This document shows positions 26,182-35,231 of a DNA stretch of 36,013 nt, piece by piece; position 1 is the first letter of the stretch; every line of letters starts with the position of its first letter. The position numbers and the translations under genes were made by a program. The DNA is from Thermoplasmata archaeon. Its GTDB lineage: Archaea; Thermoplasmatota; Thermoplasmata; Halarchaeoplasmatales; Halarchaeoplasmataceae. Below the pieces are notes generated by a model. It was not told the DNA's origin and did no database searches. It saw only the letters and a program-made list of their open reading frames with translations. The stretch lies in assembly GCA_003555395.1 (NCBI GenBank), contig PWHU01000142.1, forward strand, positions 1-36,013. The letters run 5' to 3'.

Positions 26182-26733
26182 TTATCTCAAAGGTTTCCCC
26201 GACTTTTCTGTTATATAAATACCGTCCTGGAATACCCTCGGATCGGCCTTGGGAATCTTGGTCATCGATTCGATATTTGCCGCAGTTTGAGCGACGGCTT
26301 CTTTATCCGGTCCTTTCACGATAACCTGATCACCTTCTATAGTAGCTTTGGCTGAACCAACGATCCTAGCTCGTCTCGGTTTGTTTTCACCTACAAAATT
26401 TTTGATCACCACTTCGTTTCCTTCTGAAGTCACTTCCATAGGAAAATGTGAGTAGATGATCTTCAATTTGTAAACAAAATTTTCCTTAGACCCCTTTATC
26501 ATGTTCTCTATGTGCGACTTATAAGTGCCAGCAAGGGCCTTTTCTCTTTTGCTTGGCTCATCGACAGTCAAAACCACTTCGTCATCTTCTATATCTATAT
26601 GTATACTAGGATGTTCGAATTTCTTTTGAATTTCTCCGTTTTCACCCGAGACTACCAACTCTTCTTTTCGTTTTTCGACGTTCACGTTTTCCGGTATTTC
26701 GATCCTTTCTTCCAATTTTGCTTCTACTGGCAT
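26182..26733 (-). CDS. rpl6: ribosomal protein uL6
   Basis: ALAGTYKSHIENMIKGSKENFVYKLKIIYSHFPMEV; syntenic position. Confidence 0.94.
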   Translation of the reverse strand: MPVEAKLEERIEIPENVNVEKRKEELVVSGENGEIQKKFEHPSIHIDIEDDEVVLTVDEPSKREKALAGTYKSHIENMIKGSKENFVYKLKIIYSHFPMEVTSEGNEVVIKNFVGENKPRRARIVGSAKATIEGDQVIVKGPDKEAVAQTAANIESMTKIPKADPRVFQDGIYITEKSGKPLR

Positions 26734-26742
26734 GATGATCCC

Positions 26743-27132
26743 TCAATAAACATAGGCTAATAACTTCCCTCCGATACCTTTTTGTTTGGCCTGAGAGTGA
26801 GACATCACTCCCTTGTTAGTGGTCATTACGAGCAAACCGAATCCCTGGGCAGGGAGATATCTGGATTCATAGTTCTCTATATCGGCATTCGTTACTGACC
26901 AACGAGGTTTGACCACACGGCATTCGTTTATGCTGCCGTTCAAAATGATATTGTAAGATCCTCCTCTTCCGTCCTCTACATATTCAAATCTTTCCAAATA
27001 ACCGTTTTCCTGCATTACCCTCAGAACTCGACCTACAAGCTTTGAGGCCGGTTCTACTTCGCATTCTAACTTACCGCTGTTTTCCGCGTTCTTTATTTTT
27101 GACAGAGCGTCATTCAATGGATCATGTTTCAT
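26743..27132 (-). CDS. rps8: ribosomal protein uS8
   Basis: DPLNDALSKIKNAENSGK; LPAQGFGLLVMTTNKGVMSHSQAKQKGIGGKLLAYVY. Confidence 0.96.
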   Translation of the reverse strand: MKHDPLNDALSKIKNAENSGKLECEVEPASKLVGRVLRVMQENGYLERFEYVEDGRGGSYNIILNGSINECRVVKPRWSVTNADIENYESRYLPAQGFGLLVMTTNKGVMSHSQAKQKGIGGKLLAYVY

Positions 27133-27142
27133 ATATTACACC

Positions 27143-27307
27143 TCATGAATATTTTTCAAATCCTAAGTCCTCAGCTATCTCCCGGAAACACTGCCTGCAG
27201 ATATGAAGACCGTATCTTCTGATTATTCCCCGCTTCCTACCGCAGCGTCTGCATCCTTCCTTTCTTCCATAATTTTTTTCTGGTTTCAGCCCTTCTTCGT
27301 CGCTCAT
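27143..27307 (-). CDS. rps14: ribosomal protein uS14 (54 aa; absent from the supplied ORF track)
   Basis: Minus-strand translation [54 protein letters not shown]; Zn motif CxxC...CxxC; canonical L5-S14-S8 position. Confidence 0.95.
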   Translation of the reverse strand: MSDEEGLKPEKNYGRKEGCRRCGRKRGIIRRYGLHICRQCFREIAEDLGFEKYS

Positions 27308-27843
27308 GACTCATACACCTCCAAGTCGAATTCGTTCTCCATGAAATCTATAGATTCTTCCTTTGTCATCTTAAGTTCAGGGGGTATGCTCTTTTTGTTT
27401 TTCTTTCTATTAGCTATACGGATTCCTTTTCTTCCTATAACAATAGATATGTCCATACCGAAGACACCTATGTTGGGGTCATAGCTAGCTTCTTTGAAAT
27501 CAGTGTAATCGTGTATGCCGAAGTTAACGTTACCGTGATCATCGAAACTTTTTTCTGACAATCTATTTTCTTTGACCCAAAAAGCCTTCTCTAGAAAATC
27601 AAAAGCTTTTTGACCTCTTAAAGTAACCTTACATCCTACGGGCTGACCTTCCCTTATTCCAAACTCTGCATTGGTGGTGGTAGCTATGGTCTCAACGGGA
27701 GTCTGACCTGTTAGCATCTCCAATACGTCGAAAGCCTTACGAAGTTTTTCTCCGCCTTGACCGACTCCTATGTTGACAACACATTTGACCAACCGTGGGA
27801 CTTTCATCGGGTTTTCGTAATCTTTTGCTAGTGCTGAACTCAT
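27304..27843 (-). CDS. rpl5: ribosomal protein uL5
   Basis: [40 protein letters not shown]. Confidence 0.96.
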   Translation of the reverse strand: MSSALAKDYENPMKVPRLVKCVVNIGVGQGGEKLRKAFDVLEMLTGQTPVETIATTTNAEFGIREGQPVGCKVTLRGQKAFDFLEKAFWVKENRLSEKSFDDHGNVNFGIHDYTDFKEASYDPNIGVFGMDISIVIGRKGIRIANRKKNKKSIPPELKMTKEESIDFMENEFDLEVYES

Positions 27844-28559
27844 ACTATACCCACCTCAGGTATCTCTATCACTGGCGTGTCTTTTCCTATCACAAAAACG
27901 TAATCTTCGATCGTAGTTATGCCAGATTCGAAATGAACAAAATTTTGCTGTGAACCCCTGATAGTCTCGCATTCTTTTATCTTGCCTATCTCTCCTATGT
28001 GCTTTCCCCCTGTGATCAGGGCCATCATCCCTTCTTTGAACTCGTAGGACTCTAACACCTTTTGTGAGGGTATCTCCAGTTTCAAGACATCCTTAGTATC
28101 GTATCCGTCCTCATCTTCCCTTTGGATATTCCTACCATCATGTAGGTTGTACTGTGTTATTCCACTCTTCAGTGTGGTTTTATCAACTATTCTAACCAAC
28201 TTCCATCCTGTTTCGCTTTCATCTATCGCTTTCAATCGTATCTTGCCCTTTTGATCGAAAAGCACTCGGTAATTCTCCATCAGTTCCGGTATAGAAACCA
28301 CGTCCATCAGTCCGATAGGTCTATTCCTGTCGGTAACGACTTTACCGTCGACCTCGACCTTTCTTTCCGCCAATATCCTCTTAGCTTCTCGAGACGTGTT
28401 TGTATAATCCAATATGTCTCTTATAACCACTATTAGAGGTACACTCCTATCTGCAGGATGTGGACCCGCACTCGATTTTGGAGCCCAATGATATTCCTTA
28501 GTGGGTATTCCCCACATTTTAGTCGGCGAACCATAACGTTTGCTGTGTTTACTCATCAT
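27840..28559 (-). CDS. rps4e: ribosomal protein eS4
   Basis: KHSKRYGSPTKMWGIPTKEYHWAPKSSAGPHPADRSVPLIVVIRDILDYTNTSREAKRIL. Confidence 0.95.
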   Translation of the reverse strand: MMSKHSKRYGSPTKMWGIPTKEYHWAPKSSAGPHPADRSVPLIVVIRDILDYTNTSREAKRILAERKVEVDGKVVTDRNRPIGLMDVVSIPELMENYRVLFDQKGKIRLKAIDESETGWKLVRIVDKTTLKSGITQYNLHDGRNIQREDEDGYDTKDVLKLEIPSQKVLESYEFKEGMMALITGGKHIGEIGKIKECETIRGSQQNFVHFESGITTIEDYVFVIGKDTPVIEIPEVGIV

Positions 28560-28936
28560 TTACCCTCCTCGCTTATATTTTCAACTTTTTCTTTTCTCCA
28601 AGGGTCTGATAGATCAAGATCTCTTATCTTGAGGTTGGAAGGATGTATCCCATAAGGTTCCTTCGATTCATCAGCCTTTTCTACTGTCACTTTTTCCACG
28701 TAAACTTTTTCGTTACGTCTATCAACTTCCGCGACCTTATCTATATGGCCTTTGAAAGCTCCTCTCATAACTTCCACTTCATCTCCTTTGCGAACAGGAA
28801 AGCTCCTAGTCGCATACTTTTTTTGGAGATCCTCAGCTAAATTGGAAGACATGATCTTTCTTTTTTTGTGATGAGGGGCGTTCTTTTGCCTTTTCCTCTG
28901 CTTCCTTGGTTTTTCACTCATACATAAACACCTCAC
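28556..28936 (-). CDS. rpl24: ribosomal protein uL24 (start likely internal MSEKPRKQ)
   Basis: SSNLAEDLQKKYATRSFPVRKGDEVEVMRGAFKGHIDKVAEVDRRNEKVYVEKV (KOW). Confidence 0.94.
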   Translation of the reverse strand: MRCLCMSEKPRKQRKRQKNAPHHKKRKIMSSNLAEDLQKKYATRSFPVRKGDEVEVMRGAFKGHIDKVAEVDRRNEKVYVEKVTVEKADESKEPYGIHPSNLKIRDLDLSDPWRKEKVENISEEGK

Positions 28937-29331
28937 ATTATCATCGATGCGGCGGCTCCGACCCTAGGCCATCTTTCTGCGGCTTCCCTAGCTACCGGAC
29001 CCTTTATCTCAGATCCTCTCGTCTCACCATCGTCTTGAGTCAGAACCACGGCGTTATCTTCAAACTCTACCATCACACCGTCTGGCCTTCTAAAAGGACG
29101 TTTCTGTCTTACGATTACCGCTCTAGTCAATTCCCTTTTCATCTCCGGTGTACCCTTAACGACTGAAGCAACTATTTGGTCTCCGATACCGGCCCGAGGG
29201 TATCTTCTATGGACTCCGTGATAATTTATAACGGAAACCACTCTTACCTCTTTAGCACCGGTATTATCTATACACTTGAGTTTGCTCCCTACGGAGAGTC
29301 CTTTAGTCTGTTTACCAGCGATCCCCCTCAT
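28933..29331 (-). CDS. rpl14: ribosomal protein uL14
   Basis: LKCIDNTGAKEVRVVSVINYHGVHRRYPRAGIGDQIVASVVKGTPEMKRELTRAVIVRQKRPFRRPDG. Confidence 0.97.
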   Translation of the reverse strand: MRGIAGKQTKGLSVGSKLKCIDNTGAKEVRVVSVINYHGVHRRYPRAGIGDQIVASVVKGTPEMKRELTRAVIVRQKRPFRRPDGVMVEFEDNAVVLTQDDGETRGSEIKGPVAREAAERWPRVGAAASMIM

Positions 29332-29669
29332 TCTTTTCCACCTCTCGAGATGACCACGTAAGATTTACTCTTGCTGATAGGTCTGCACTCCATTATCTGT
29401 ACCTCGTCGCCCTCCTCTATGTCTATACAGGGAGGGAGATGGCTTGGATAATGGCTCTTTCTCTTTTCATACCTTTCAAATTTTGGGATGTAGTGGAAAT
29501 AATCCTTCCTTACAACCACGGATCCATCCATGTCCGTAGATTCTACGACACCTCTGATGATCCTACCTCTAACAGAAAGAGTGCCATGGAAAGGACAGTT
29601 TTCATCCTCGCACCTATCTTCGGGAGCTTCAACGTCAACACCTATATCGCGAGCTTCATTTTCTACCAT
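29328..29669 (-). CDS. rps17: ribosomal protein uS17
   Basis: GTLSVRGRIIRGVVESTDMDGSVVVRKDYFHYIPKFERYEKRKSHYPSHLPPCIDIEEGD. Confidence 0.95.
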   Translation of the reverse strand: MVENEARDIGVDVEAPEDRCEDENCPFHGTLSVRGRIIRGVVESTDMDGSVVVRKDYFHYIPKFERYEKRKSHYPSHLPPCIDIEEGDEVQIMECRPISKSKSYVVISRGGKE

Positions 29670-29676
29670 AATATCA

Positions 29677-29949
29677 TCAACCTAGTTTCTTGATCCTATC
29701 TTCGGGGCGGTATGCAATACTTGAACCGTCTAGAGTAATCCAGCGATCGTTCAGTCTGATCTCGAATCTATTGCCTTCTTTAGGGATCATCTTGTCTTCT
29801 TCATCCCTGATAACGAAGGTATTCTTCGTCTCGTCGATCACCTTTCCAGTGATCTCCATATAAGCTTCATGGTCGGAGTGAACGACCTCGATCTCGGAGC
29901 CGATGTATTCGTAGGCATAAGCCTGATCGTTATCTTCTTTCGCTGTCAT
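29677..29949 (-). CDS. rnp1: RNase P protein Rpp29/Pop4
   Basis: YEYIGSEIEVVHSDHEAYMEITGKVIDETKNTFVI...IPKEGNRFEIRL; canonical position next to S17. Confidence 0.88.
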   Translation of the reverse strand: MTAKEDNDQAYAYEYIGSEIEVVHSDHEAYMEITGKVIDETKNTFVIRDEEDKMIPKEGNRFEIRLNDRWITLDGSSIAYRPEDRIKKLG

Positions 29950-29950
29950 T

Positions 29951-30256
29951 TTATCTTATCTCCACCGAGAATCCTTTTCCTTCAAGATATTCTTTGACCT
30001 TTTCGATATGATTGCCCTGCAGTTCTATGCGACCTTTTTTGGTCGTTCCACCTGCAGCGCACTTGCTCTTCAGATCCGAAGCAAGTTCTTCTATGTCTAT
30101 ATCGCTCTCGTCTATACCATCGACTATCGTCACTTTTTTCCCGTATCTTCGTTGGTCCGTGTATATCTCTATCTCCTGCTGTTCTCGAGCGATGTCTTCG
30201 CATATGCATATCTCTTTAGGCAACCCGCAAGTAGGACAAACTTCTTCCGCCATCAA
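29951..30256 (-). CDS. translation initiation factor aIF1 (SUI1)
   Basis: [43 protein letters not shown]...[35 protein letters not shown]. Confidence 0.95.
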   Translation of the reverse strand: MMAEEVCPTCGLPKEICICEDIAREQQEIEIYTDQRRYGKKVTIVDGIDESDIDIEELASDLKSKCAAGGTTKKGRIELQGNHIEKVKEYLEGKGFSVEIR

Positions 30257-30471
30257 TTTCCTCCTTTTGATTTATTATTTTCTTCATTTATCACAGTGAG
30301 TATCCTAGCGATGTTTCTCTTTATGGTGCTTATACGTCCTGGGCTCTCAGGTGCTCCTCCCATGGCGGCAACGCCTTTCTCGTGAAGAAGTTCGTCTCTG
30401 AGTTCTTCTAACTTCTCTTCTCTATCGGACTTATCCATCTTTCTTATCTCTTCAGTCTTGATCAAAGGCAT
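30253..30471 (-). CDS. rpl29: ribosomal protein uL29
   Basis: [46 protein letters not shown]. Confidence 0.93.
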   Translation of the reverse strand: MPLIKTEEIRKMDKSDREEKLEELRDELLHEKGVAAMGGAPESPGRISTIKRNIARILTVINEENNKSKGGN

Positions 30472-30472
30472 G

Positions 30473-31333
30473 CTATTCAGCCTCCTCTTCTTCTTCTACT
30501 TCTTCCTCTACCTCTTCCTCTACCTCTTCTTCTGCTTCTTCCTCTACTTCTTCCTCTACCTCTTCCTCTACCTCTTCTTCTATCTCCATTTCTTCCACAT
30601 CTTCCTCTAAGCTGTCTTTTTCTTCACTGGCCTTTTCTTCTTCAGCCTCTTTTTCCTCTTCTTCTTCCTCAACTTCTTTTTCAGCTTCTTCCTCAGCTTT
30701 TTCCTCTTTTTCTCCCTCAGCATCTTCTGCTTCTTCTTCAGGGGGTATTATCTCTATCTCATCCGGGAGTCTAGCTTCAGGATCCATGATTCTTACCGTG
30801 ACTCCAATGACACCTAACTTAAGTTTCGCCTGTGCAAAACCTTCGTCTATCCATTTTTTCTTTTCTTCTCCACAGTACTTTATATGTCCATCCTGGAATT
30901 TTTCTACCCGGTGTCTCGGACCTGTCAATTTGCCGGAAAGTATTATCTGACAACCTTTAGCTCCAGAATCAATAATGTTCCTAACAGTTGAGTGTCCTGC
31001 TCTTCGGAAGTACCAACCTCTTTCCAAAGAGGAGGCAAGTTTCTCGGCCATTATCTGTGCGTTCAGTTCTGGAACTGAAACTTCCTGAACTTCAACCTGT
31101 GGATTATCGAAATCAAATTTTCTCTTTATATCTTCTGTCAGCTCTCTTATCCTTTTACCTTTTCTACCAATCACCAAAGCTGGTCTTTCGGTGTAAAGGG
31201 TTATACGAGTTCCCATAGGAGTCCTAGTTACTTCGGCACCGCCGAAGCCCGCTCTTTCCGTCTGAGCTTGAAGGAATTCTTTGAGTTGAACGCGCTGCAT
31301 CTTTTCTTTTACAAACTTTTTTTCTCTTGCCAC
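30473..31333 (-). CDS. rps3: ribosomal protein uS3 with long Glu/Val-rich C-terminal extension
   Basis: ALVIGRKGKRIRELTEDIKRKFDFDNPQVEVQEV (KH); C-terminal low-complexity EEEVEEEVEEEAEEEVEEEVEEEVEEEEEAE. Confidence 0.96.
   Translation of the reverse strand: MAREKKFVKEKMQRVQLKEFLQAQTERAGFGGAEVTRTPMGTRITLYTERPALVIGRKGKRIRELTEDIKRKFDFDNPQVEVQEVSVPELNAQIMAEKLASSLERGWYFRRAGHSTVRNIIDSGAKGCQIILSGKLTGPRHRVEKFQDGHIKYCGEEKKKWIDEGFAQAKLKLGVIGVTVRIMDPEARLPDEIEIIPPEEEAEDAEGEKEEKAEEEAEKEVEEEEEEKEAEEEKASEEKDSLEEDVEEMEIEEEVEEEVEEEVEEEAEEEVEEEVEEEVEEEEEAE
30477..30590 (-). repeat. low-complexity 12-bp-like coding repeat (EEEV units) in rps3
   Basis: Repeated ttcttcctctac / tcttcctctacc units on the + strand. 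Confidence 0.8.
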
Positions 31334-31335
31334 TA

Positions 31336-31782
31336 TTACTCCTCCTTTTCTTCCAATATGATCTCGATGTTAGTTCTTTGAGTGTTTTGAGGTGAGCTCC
31401 TTCCAAAAGCCCTGGGTCTGAAGCCCTGTATAGGACTAGCCTTGTGGGCTGCTAGATGCTTGATGAGCAAATTTTCGGTGTCTAAACCTTTACTTTCAGC
31501 GTTCGCTTTGCACTCCTCTACCAATGCTCTTACCTTTCCACATACCTTTTTAGGATATCCTCCGGCCCCAGTTCCTTTCTGGTGAGCGATACGCTTGTTA
31601 TGTTTCTTGTAAGGCACCGCTCGGGTACCCTCGATGACTTCATCTAGTATATTAAGAGCTTTTTCTACTTCCTTGCCTCTGATCATGTCGCAGACCTCGA
31701 TAGATTTTTTTGGAGATATCTGAAATTCACGTCCATAGGCCTTGGCAGTGATTTCTGGATCCGGATCCATAGAGTAACCCAT
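31336..31782 (-). CDS. rpl22: ribosomal protein uL22
   Basis: AKAYGREFQISPKKSIEVCDMIRGKEVEKALNILDEVIEGTRAVPYKKHNKRIAHQKG. Confidence 0.96.
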   Translation of the reverse strand: MGYSMDPDPEITAKAYGREFQISPKKSIEVCDMIRGKEVEKALNILDEVIEGTRAVPYKKHNKRIAHQKGTGAGGYPKKVCGKVRALVEECKANAESKGLDTENLLIKHLAAHKASPIQGFRPRAFGRSSPQNTQRTNIEIILEEKEE

Positions 31783-31793
31783 ATTTCATCACC

Positions 31794-32201
31794 TCATTTG
31801 AGTGGTATATACTTCGAAGAACGAGTCGCTCCTATACCTGGCCCTGAGTGTTCCACCTGTTTTCTCGTCAGTGCGAATTCCCCAAGATAATGTCCGATCA
31901 TCTCTGGTTCTATCTTGACGGTCTTGAAATTTTCCCCGTCATGTATAGCGAGTTTCTTCCCAACAAATTCTGGGAGAATAACCATCTCTCTCCTGTGTGT
32001 TCTGTAAACGTCTTTATCCTTATTTTCGATCTTTTCCAGCAATCTTTTCTCACCCTTATTCAGACCTCTATCTAATGATCTTCTTGCTCTTGCTGGAAGT
32101 ACTTCTTTTAGCTCAGACAAAGACATATCCTTTAGCTCTTCAAGAGTATGACCTCGGTAAGTGAACTTCCGTTTATCTCTTGATCCTTCATTAGCAACCA
32201 T
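31794..32201 (-). CDS. rps19: ribosomal protein uS19
   Basis: [79 protein letters not shown]. Confidence 0.96.
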   Translation of the reverse strand: MVANEGSRDKRKFTYRGHTLEELKDMSLSELKEVLPARARRSLDRGLNKGEKRLLEKIENKDKDVYRTHRREMVILPEFVGKKLAIHDGENFKTVKIEPEMIGHYLGEFALTRKQVEHSGPGIGATRSSKYIPLK

Positions 32202-32207
32202 AATACA

Positions 32208-32939
32208 TCACCTCTGTTCTTTCTTCTTTTTCTTCTTATCCTTCTTCTTTTTTTTCGAGGAAAGATTACCTACTTTCCTACCGGGCGGTGCGTTAGCCGA
32301 AACAGTCGAAGGCACACCTACGTGCTGATGATCTCCTCCACCGTGTGGATGATCAACCGCATCCATAGCAACTCCTCTAACCTTTCTAGACCTCTTTGCC
32401 TTGCTTCTTAAACTCTTGGCTTTCTTACCGGCTTTCACGAAGGGCTGATCGGTTTGACCGCCACCGGCTACGATACCAACAGTTGCTCTACATCTGTTAT
32501 CTATTCTTTTGATCTTATCGGAAGGAAGTTCTAAAACTGTCTTCTTCCTCTCTTGAGCTATGATCGTAGCGTAACTGCCTGCAGTCTTCACCAGTTTTCC
32601 CCCATCGAGTGGTTCCATCTCAATATTGTAAACGAACATACCGACAGGGATCCGATGGAGTGGTAAAACGTTACCTTTTTCGACCTTAGCATCTGGTCCG
32701 ACCTGGATATCTTCTCCAACCCAAAGGCCGTGATTAGCTATCATGAAAGACTTTTCTCCGTTCTCAAATTTTATTTCTGCTAGCGGAGCCGACCGACCAG
32801 GAGCGTGATGAAGATCTACAACTTCTCCTTCTGTTTCCTGAGTTTTTGGATAACCGGGTTTAGCTAAATGCCTGTGACTCGGCGACCTGTAAGTAGAAGA
32901 TCCTTTTCCTCTTCTTTGAGGTATTATTCGCTTACCCAT
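32208..32939 (-). CDS. rpl2: ribosomal protein uL2
   Basis: MGKRIIPQRRGKGSSTYRSPSHRHL; GVAMDAVDHPHGGGDHQHVG. Confidence 0.97.
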   Translation of the reverse strand: MGKRIIPQRRGKGSSTYRSPSHRHLAKPGYPKTQETEGEVVDLHHAPGRSAPLAEIKFENGEKSFMIANHGLWVGEDIQVGPDAKVEKGNVLPLHRIPVGMFVYNIEMEPLDGGKLVKTAGSYATIIAQERKKTVLELPSDKIKRIDNRCRATVGIVAGGGQTDQPFVKAGKKAKSLRSKAKRSRKVRGVAMDAVDHPHGGGDHQHVGVPSTVSANAPPGRKVGNLSSKKKKKDKKKKKKEQR

Positions 32940-33209
32940 CTAGAACACCCCTATTCTCATACCTATCTCTTCAGCAGAATATTCATCCGTAAATTTAACC
33001 ACTGCTCTCTTACCGTTTCCATCTATCCTCGTGTTAATTTTTTCTACTTTCACGTCGAACAGTTCTTCAACGGCATCGGCTATCTGATGCTTATTAGCTT
33101 TAAGGTCGCATATGAATTCAAGCTTGTTCTCCTCTTCCATCTCCATCATAGTTTTCTCTGTAACATAAGGATGAAGCACGACTTTGTGAGCTGATTCATA
33201 TTCTGCCAT
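32940..33209 (-). CDS. rpl23: ribosomal protein uL23
   Basis: VVLHPYVTEKTMMEMEEENKLEFICDLKANKHQIADAVEELFDVKVEKINTRI. Confidence 0.96.
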   Translation of the reverse strand: MAEYESAHKVVLHPYVTEKTMMEMEEENKLEFICDLKANKHQIADAVEELFDVKVEKINTRIDGNGKRAVVKFTDEYSAEEIGMRIGVF

Positions 33210-33212
33210 GAT

Positions 33213-33980
33213 CTACCAATCCTCCATTTGATTTACAGACTTAACACTGAATATGGACAATCTACCCATGTCGCCACCAGGTGAAAGATCTTCTATGGTG
33301 AGGGTCTCAGGCGTCTTAACGGTAACTCCAGGTAAGTTACTGAAAGCTCTCAATCCTTCAGTACCTTCGGGAAGGACGACCAAAATACTTTTTGGCCTCC
33401 TGTACTTTCGGTTTCTTCTTTTACCTTTACCCGCACGTATCGTTTTTCCTTTTTTAGCCCTATTTACATCGGAATAGACTCCCAGATTTTTGAGAAGGTC
33501 GATGGCATCTTTCGTCTTATCTATATCTTCGATACCCTTCTCCACCACTAACGGAAATTCAAGAGATCCATCGTCTATCTCGTGTCCCCTCTTTTCGACG
33601 AGTTCTTTTTTCGTAGTAGCCGCAAGAGCGGACCTCCTTGCTTTAGCCCTTTCTTTCTTGTTTATCTTTTTCTTTGGTCGATGTTCGGGTTTAGGTGGGT
33701 GTGCTCTTCTACCGCCTCGGGTCTGAGGGGTTTTAGCGGCTCTGCTTCCCCCGTACTGTGTCAGCCTCTGCACTCTAGCCATACCCTGACCTATGCCCTG
33801 CATCTCGGTGGCGTGTCTCATACCCGCTTCTTCCGAAGGCCCATGGGGTTGTTTCTTATTGGTTTCCGATGCTTCGACAGCTCTTTTCACTATGTCGGGC
33901 CGTATCTCTTCTGAAAAAGCCGCTGGAAGATCCATCTCGCCTTTGGCATCTCCATCGATCTTGTATATCTTTGTTTTCAT
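33213..33980 (-). CDS. rpl4: ribosomal protein uL4
   Basis: KIYKIDGDAKGEMDLPAAFSEEIRPDIVKRAVEASETNKKQPHG; YGGSRAAKTPQTRGGRRAHPPK. Confidence 0.96.
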   Translation of the reverse strand: MKTKIYKIDGDAKGEMDLPAAFSEEIRPDIVKRAVEASETNKKQPHGPSEEAGMRHATEMQGIGQGMARVQRLTQYGGSRAAKTPQTRGGRRAHPPKPEHRPKKKINKKERAKARRSALAATTKKELVEKRGHEIDDGSLEFPLVVEKGIEDIDKTKDAIDLLKNLGVYSDVNRAKKGKTIRAGKGKRRNRKYRRPKSILVVLPEGTEGLRAFSNLPGVTVKTPETLTIEDLSPGGDMGRLSIFSVKSVNQMEDW

Positions 33981-33983
33981 GGA

Positions 33984-34982
33984 TCACACCCCCTGGTTAG
34001 ACTCTGTTGATATGTAAGTCAAGTTCGGTTCGTGAACATCATATCTATCATCTCTAACTGGATCCCTCATGATCGTCAATCTTTTCGTCGGACCGGGTAT
34101 CGAGCCATGAAGTATAACATATCCGTTTTTCACCACGCCGTAGTTCAAGAAGCCGCCGTCCGGTGTTACTTCTTCGCCTTCTTCCCCCACTTTAAGAACA
34201 CGTTTGTTCAATTCCGTCCTCTGGTGATAACCGGTCTGACCAGCTTGAGGTACCGTAGGTCTTGTATAGCCTGGTCTGAAGACACCTGTGGTACCGACGT
34301 TTCTTATCGATTTACTGTTCTTATGACGAAGTAGTTTTACGCCCCATCTCTTTACATGGCCTTGAAAACCTTTTCCCTTCGTTATGGCTAGAACGTCAAC
34401 CATCCTTCCGGGTTCACAGAAGTCTTCATATTCCACCTCTTCACCCAATATCTGTTCTCCGATATCTATCCTTTCTTGGATCGTACCCCCTCCTATCCTT
34501 ACTTCCATTATCTCAGGGGTCTTTTTCGGTATACCAGAAACGAGCTTGGGTTGAGTATGGATTATCGCTCTTACTTCATCAACAATATCTCTATCTATAT
34601 CCTGCCACATCTCATCTGTATCATATTGGTTTGGTATGGGTAATCTCTTTTTAAGGGAATCGTCGACCTTGCTCGCCCACACTTCCCCCATAGTCTTTAA
34701 ACCTTCGTGGGTCTCCTCATAAAACCGTAGTCCGCACACCTTTGCAGGAGGAACTTCCACTATGGTTATCGGTACTCTAACTTCCTGTCCTGATGTCGTG
34801 CTCGAAGATCTATAGTCCACAACAAAGGCGTGGCTCATCCCGGCCTTATATCCCGGAAAACCCTGTAGCTTCGGCTCTCCATCCCACTCTGGCCAAGAAC
34901 GTATCTTAGGCACGATGCTCTTCGCGCGTTTTCGTGGGGAATATCCCATTGAACCTCTTCTCGGATGATGTGTATCTACCAT
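33984..34982 (-). CDS. rpl3: ribosomal protein uL3
   Basis: HPRRGSMGYSPRKRAKSIVPKIRSWPEW; AITKGKGFQGHVKRWGVKLL; LHGSIPGPTKRL. Confidence 0.97.
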   Translation of the reverse strand: MVDTHHPRRGSMGYSPRKRAKSIVPKIRSWPEWDGEPKLQGFPGYKAGMSHAFVVDYRSSSTTSGQEVRVPITIVEVPPAKVCGLRFYEETHEGLKTMGEVWASKVDDSLKKRLPIPNQYDTDEMWQDIDRDIVDEVRAIIHTQPKLVSGIPKKTPEIMEVRIGGGTIQERIDIGEQILGEEVEYEDFCEPGRMVDVLAITKGKGFQGHVKRWGVKLLRHKNSKSIRNVGTTGVFRPGYTRPTVPQAGQTGYHQRTELNKRVLKVGEEGEEVTPDGGFLNYGVVKNGYVILHGSIPGPTKRLTIMRDPVRDDRYDVHEPNLTYISTESNQGV

Positions 34983-35160
34983 GTGTACACCTCGATATTA
35001 TCAACTCTGCGTAAAGCCATGGAGATAGAATCCCATGCTTTATACGACGCCCGCAGACCGTGACGTGTCAAGATAGGGATCCTAACTGGATTGCCCCATC
35101 ACGTCTGGTCAACAGACGATGTAATGGCCTATTACAGAGGTTTGTTATTTAAATCTAACG
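34983..35160 (-). promoter_or_regulatory. L3-operon promoter and about 140-nt structured 5' leader
   Basis: Minus-strand AT-rich TATA-like GATTTAAATAAC near 35144-35155; inverted repeats 35113-35118/35102-35107, 35099-35107/35054-35063 and 35033-35041/35013-35022. Confidence 0.5.
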
Positions 35161-35175
35161 GTCCAAGAGTTCTTT

Positions 35176-35200
35176 GAAAAGAAAACAGAAGAGAAAAAAA
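35176..35200 (-). terminator. U-rich archaeal-type terminator downstream of the surface-protein gene
   Basis: Minus-strand TTTTTTTCTCTTCTGTTTTCTTTTC about 30 nt after the stop codon at 35232. Confidence 0.5.
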
Positions 35201-35231
35201 GGGTTTTAAGGATCTCAGTATGAGTTTGTAT

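Noticed and set aside
25722-26324. 200-aa + strand ORF
   Set aside because: Antisense to L32e/L6; a reverse-frame artefact.
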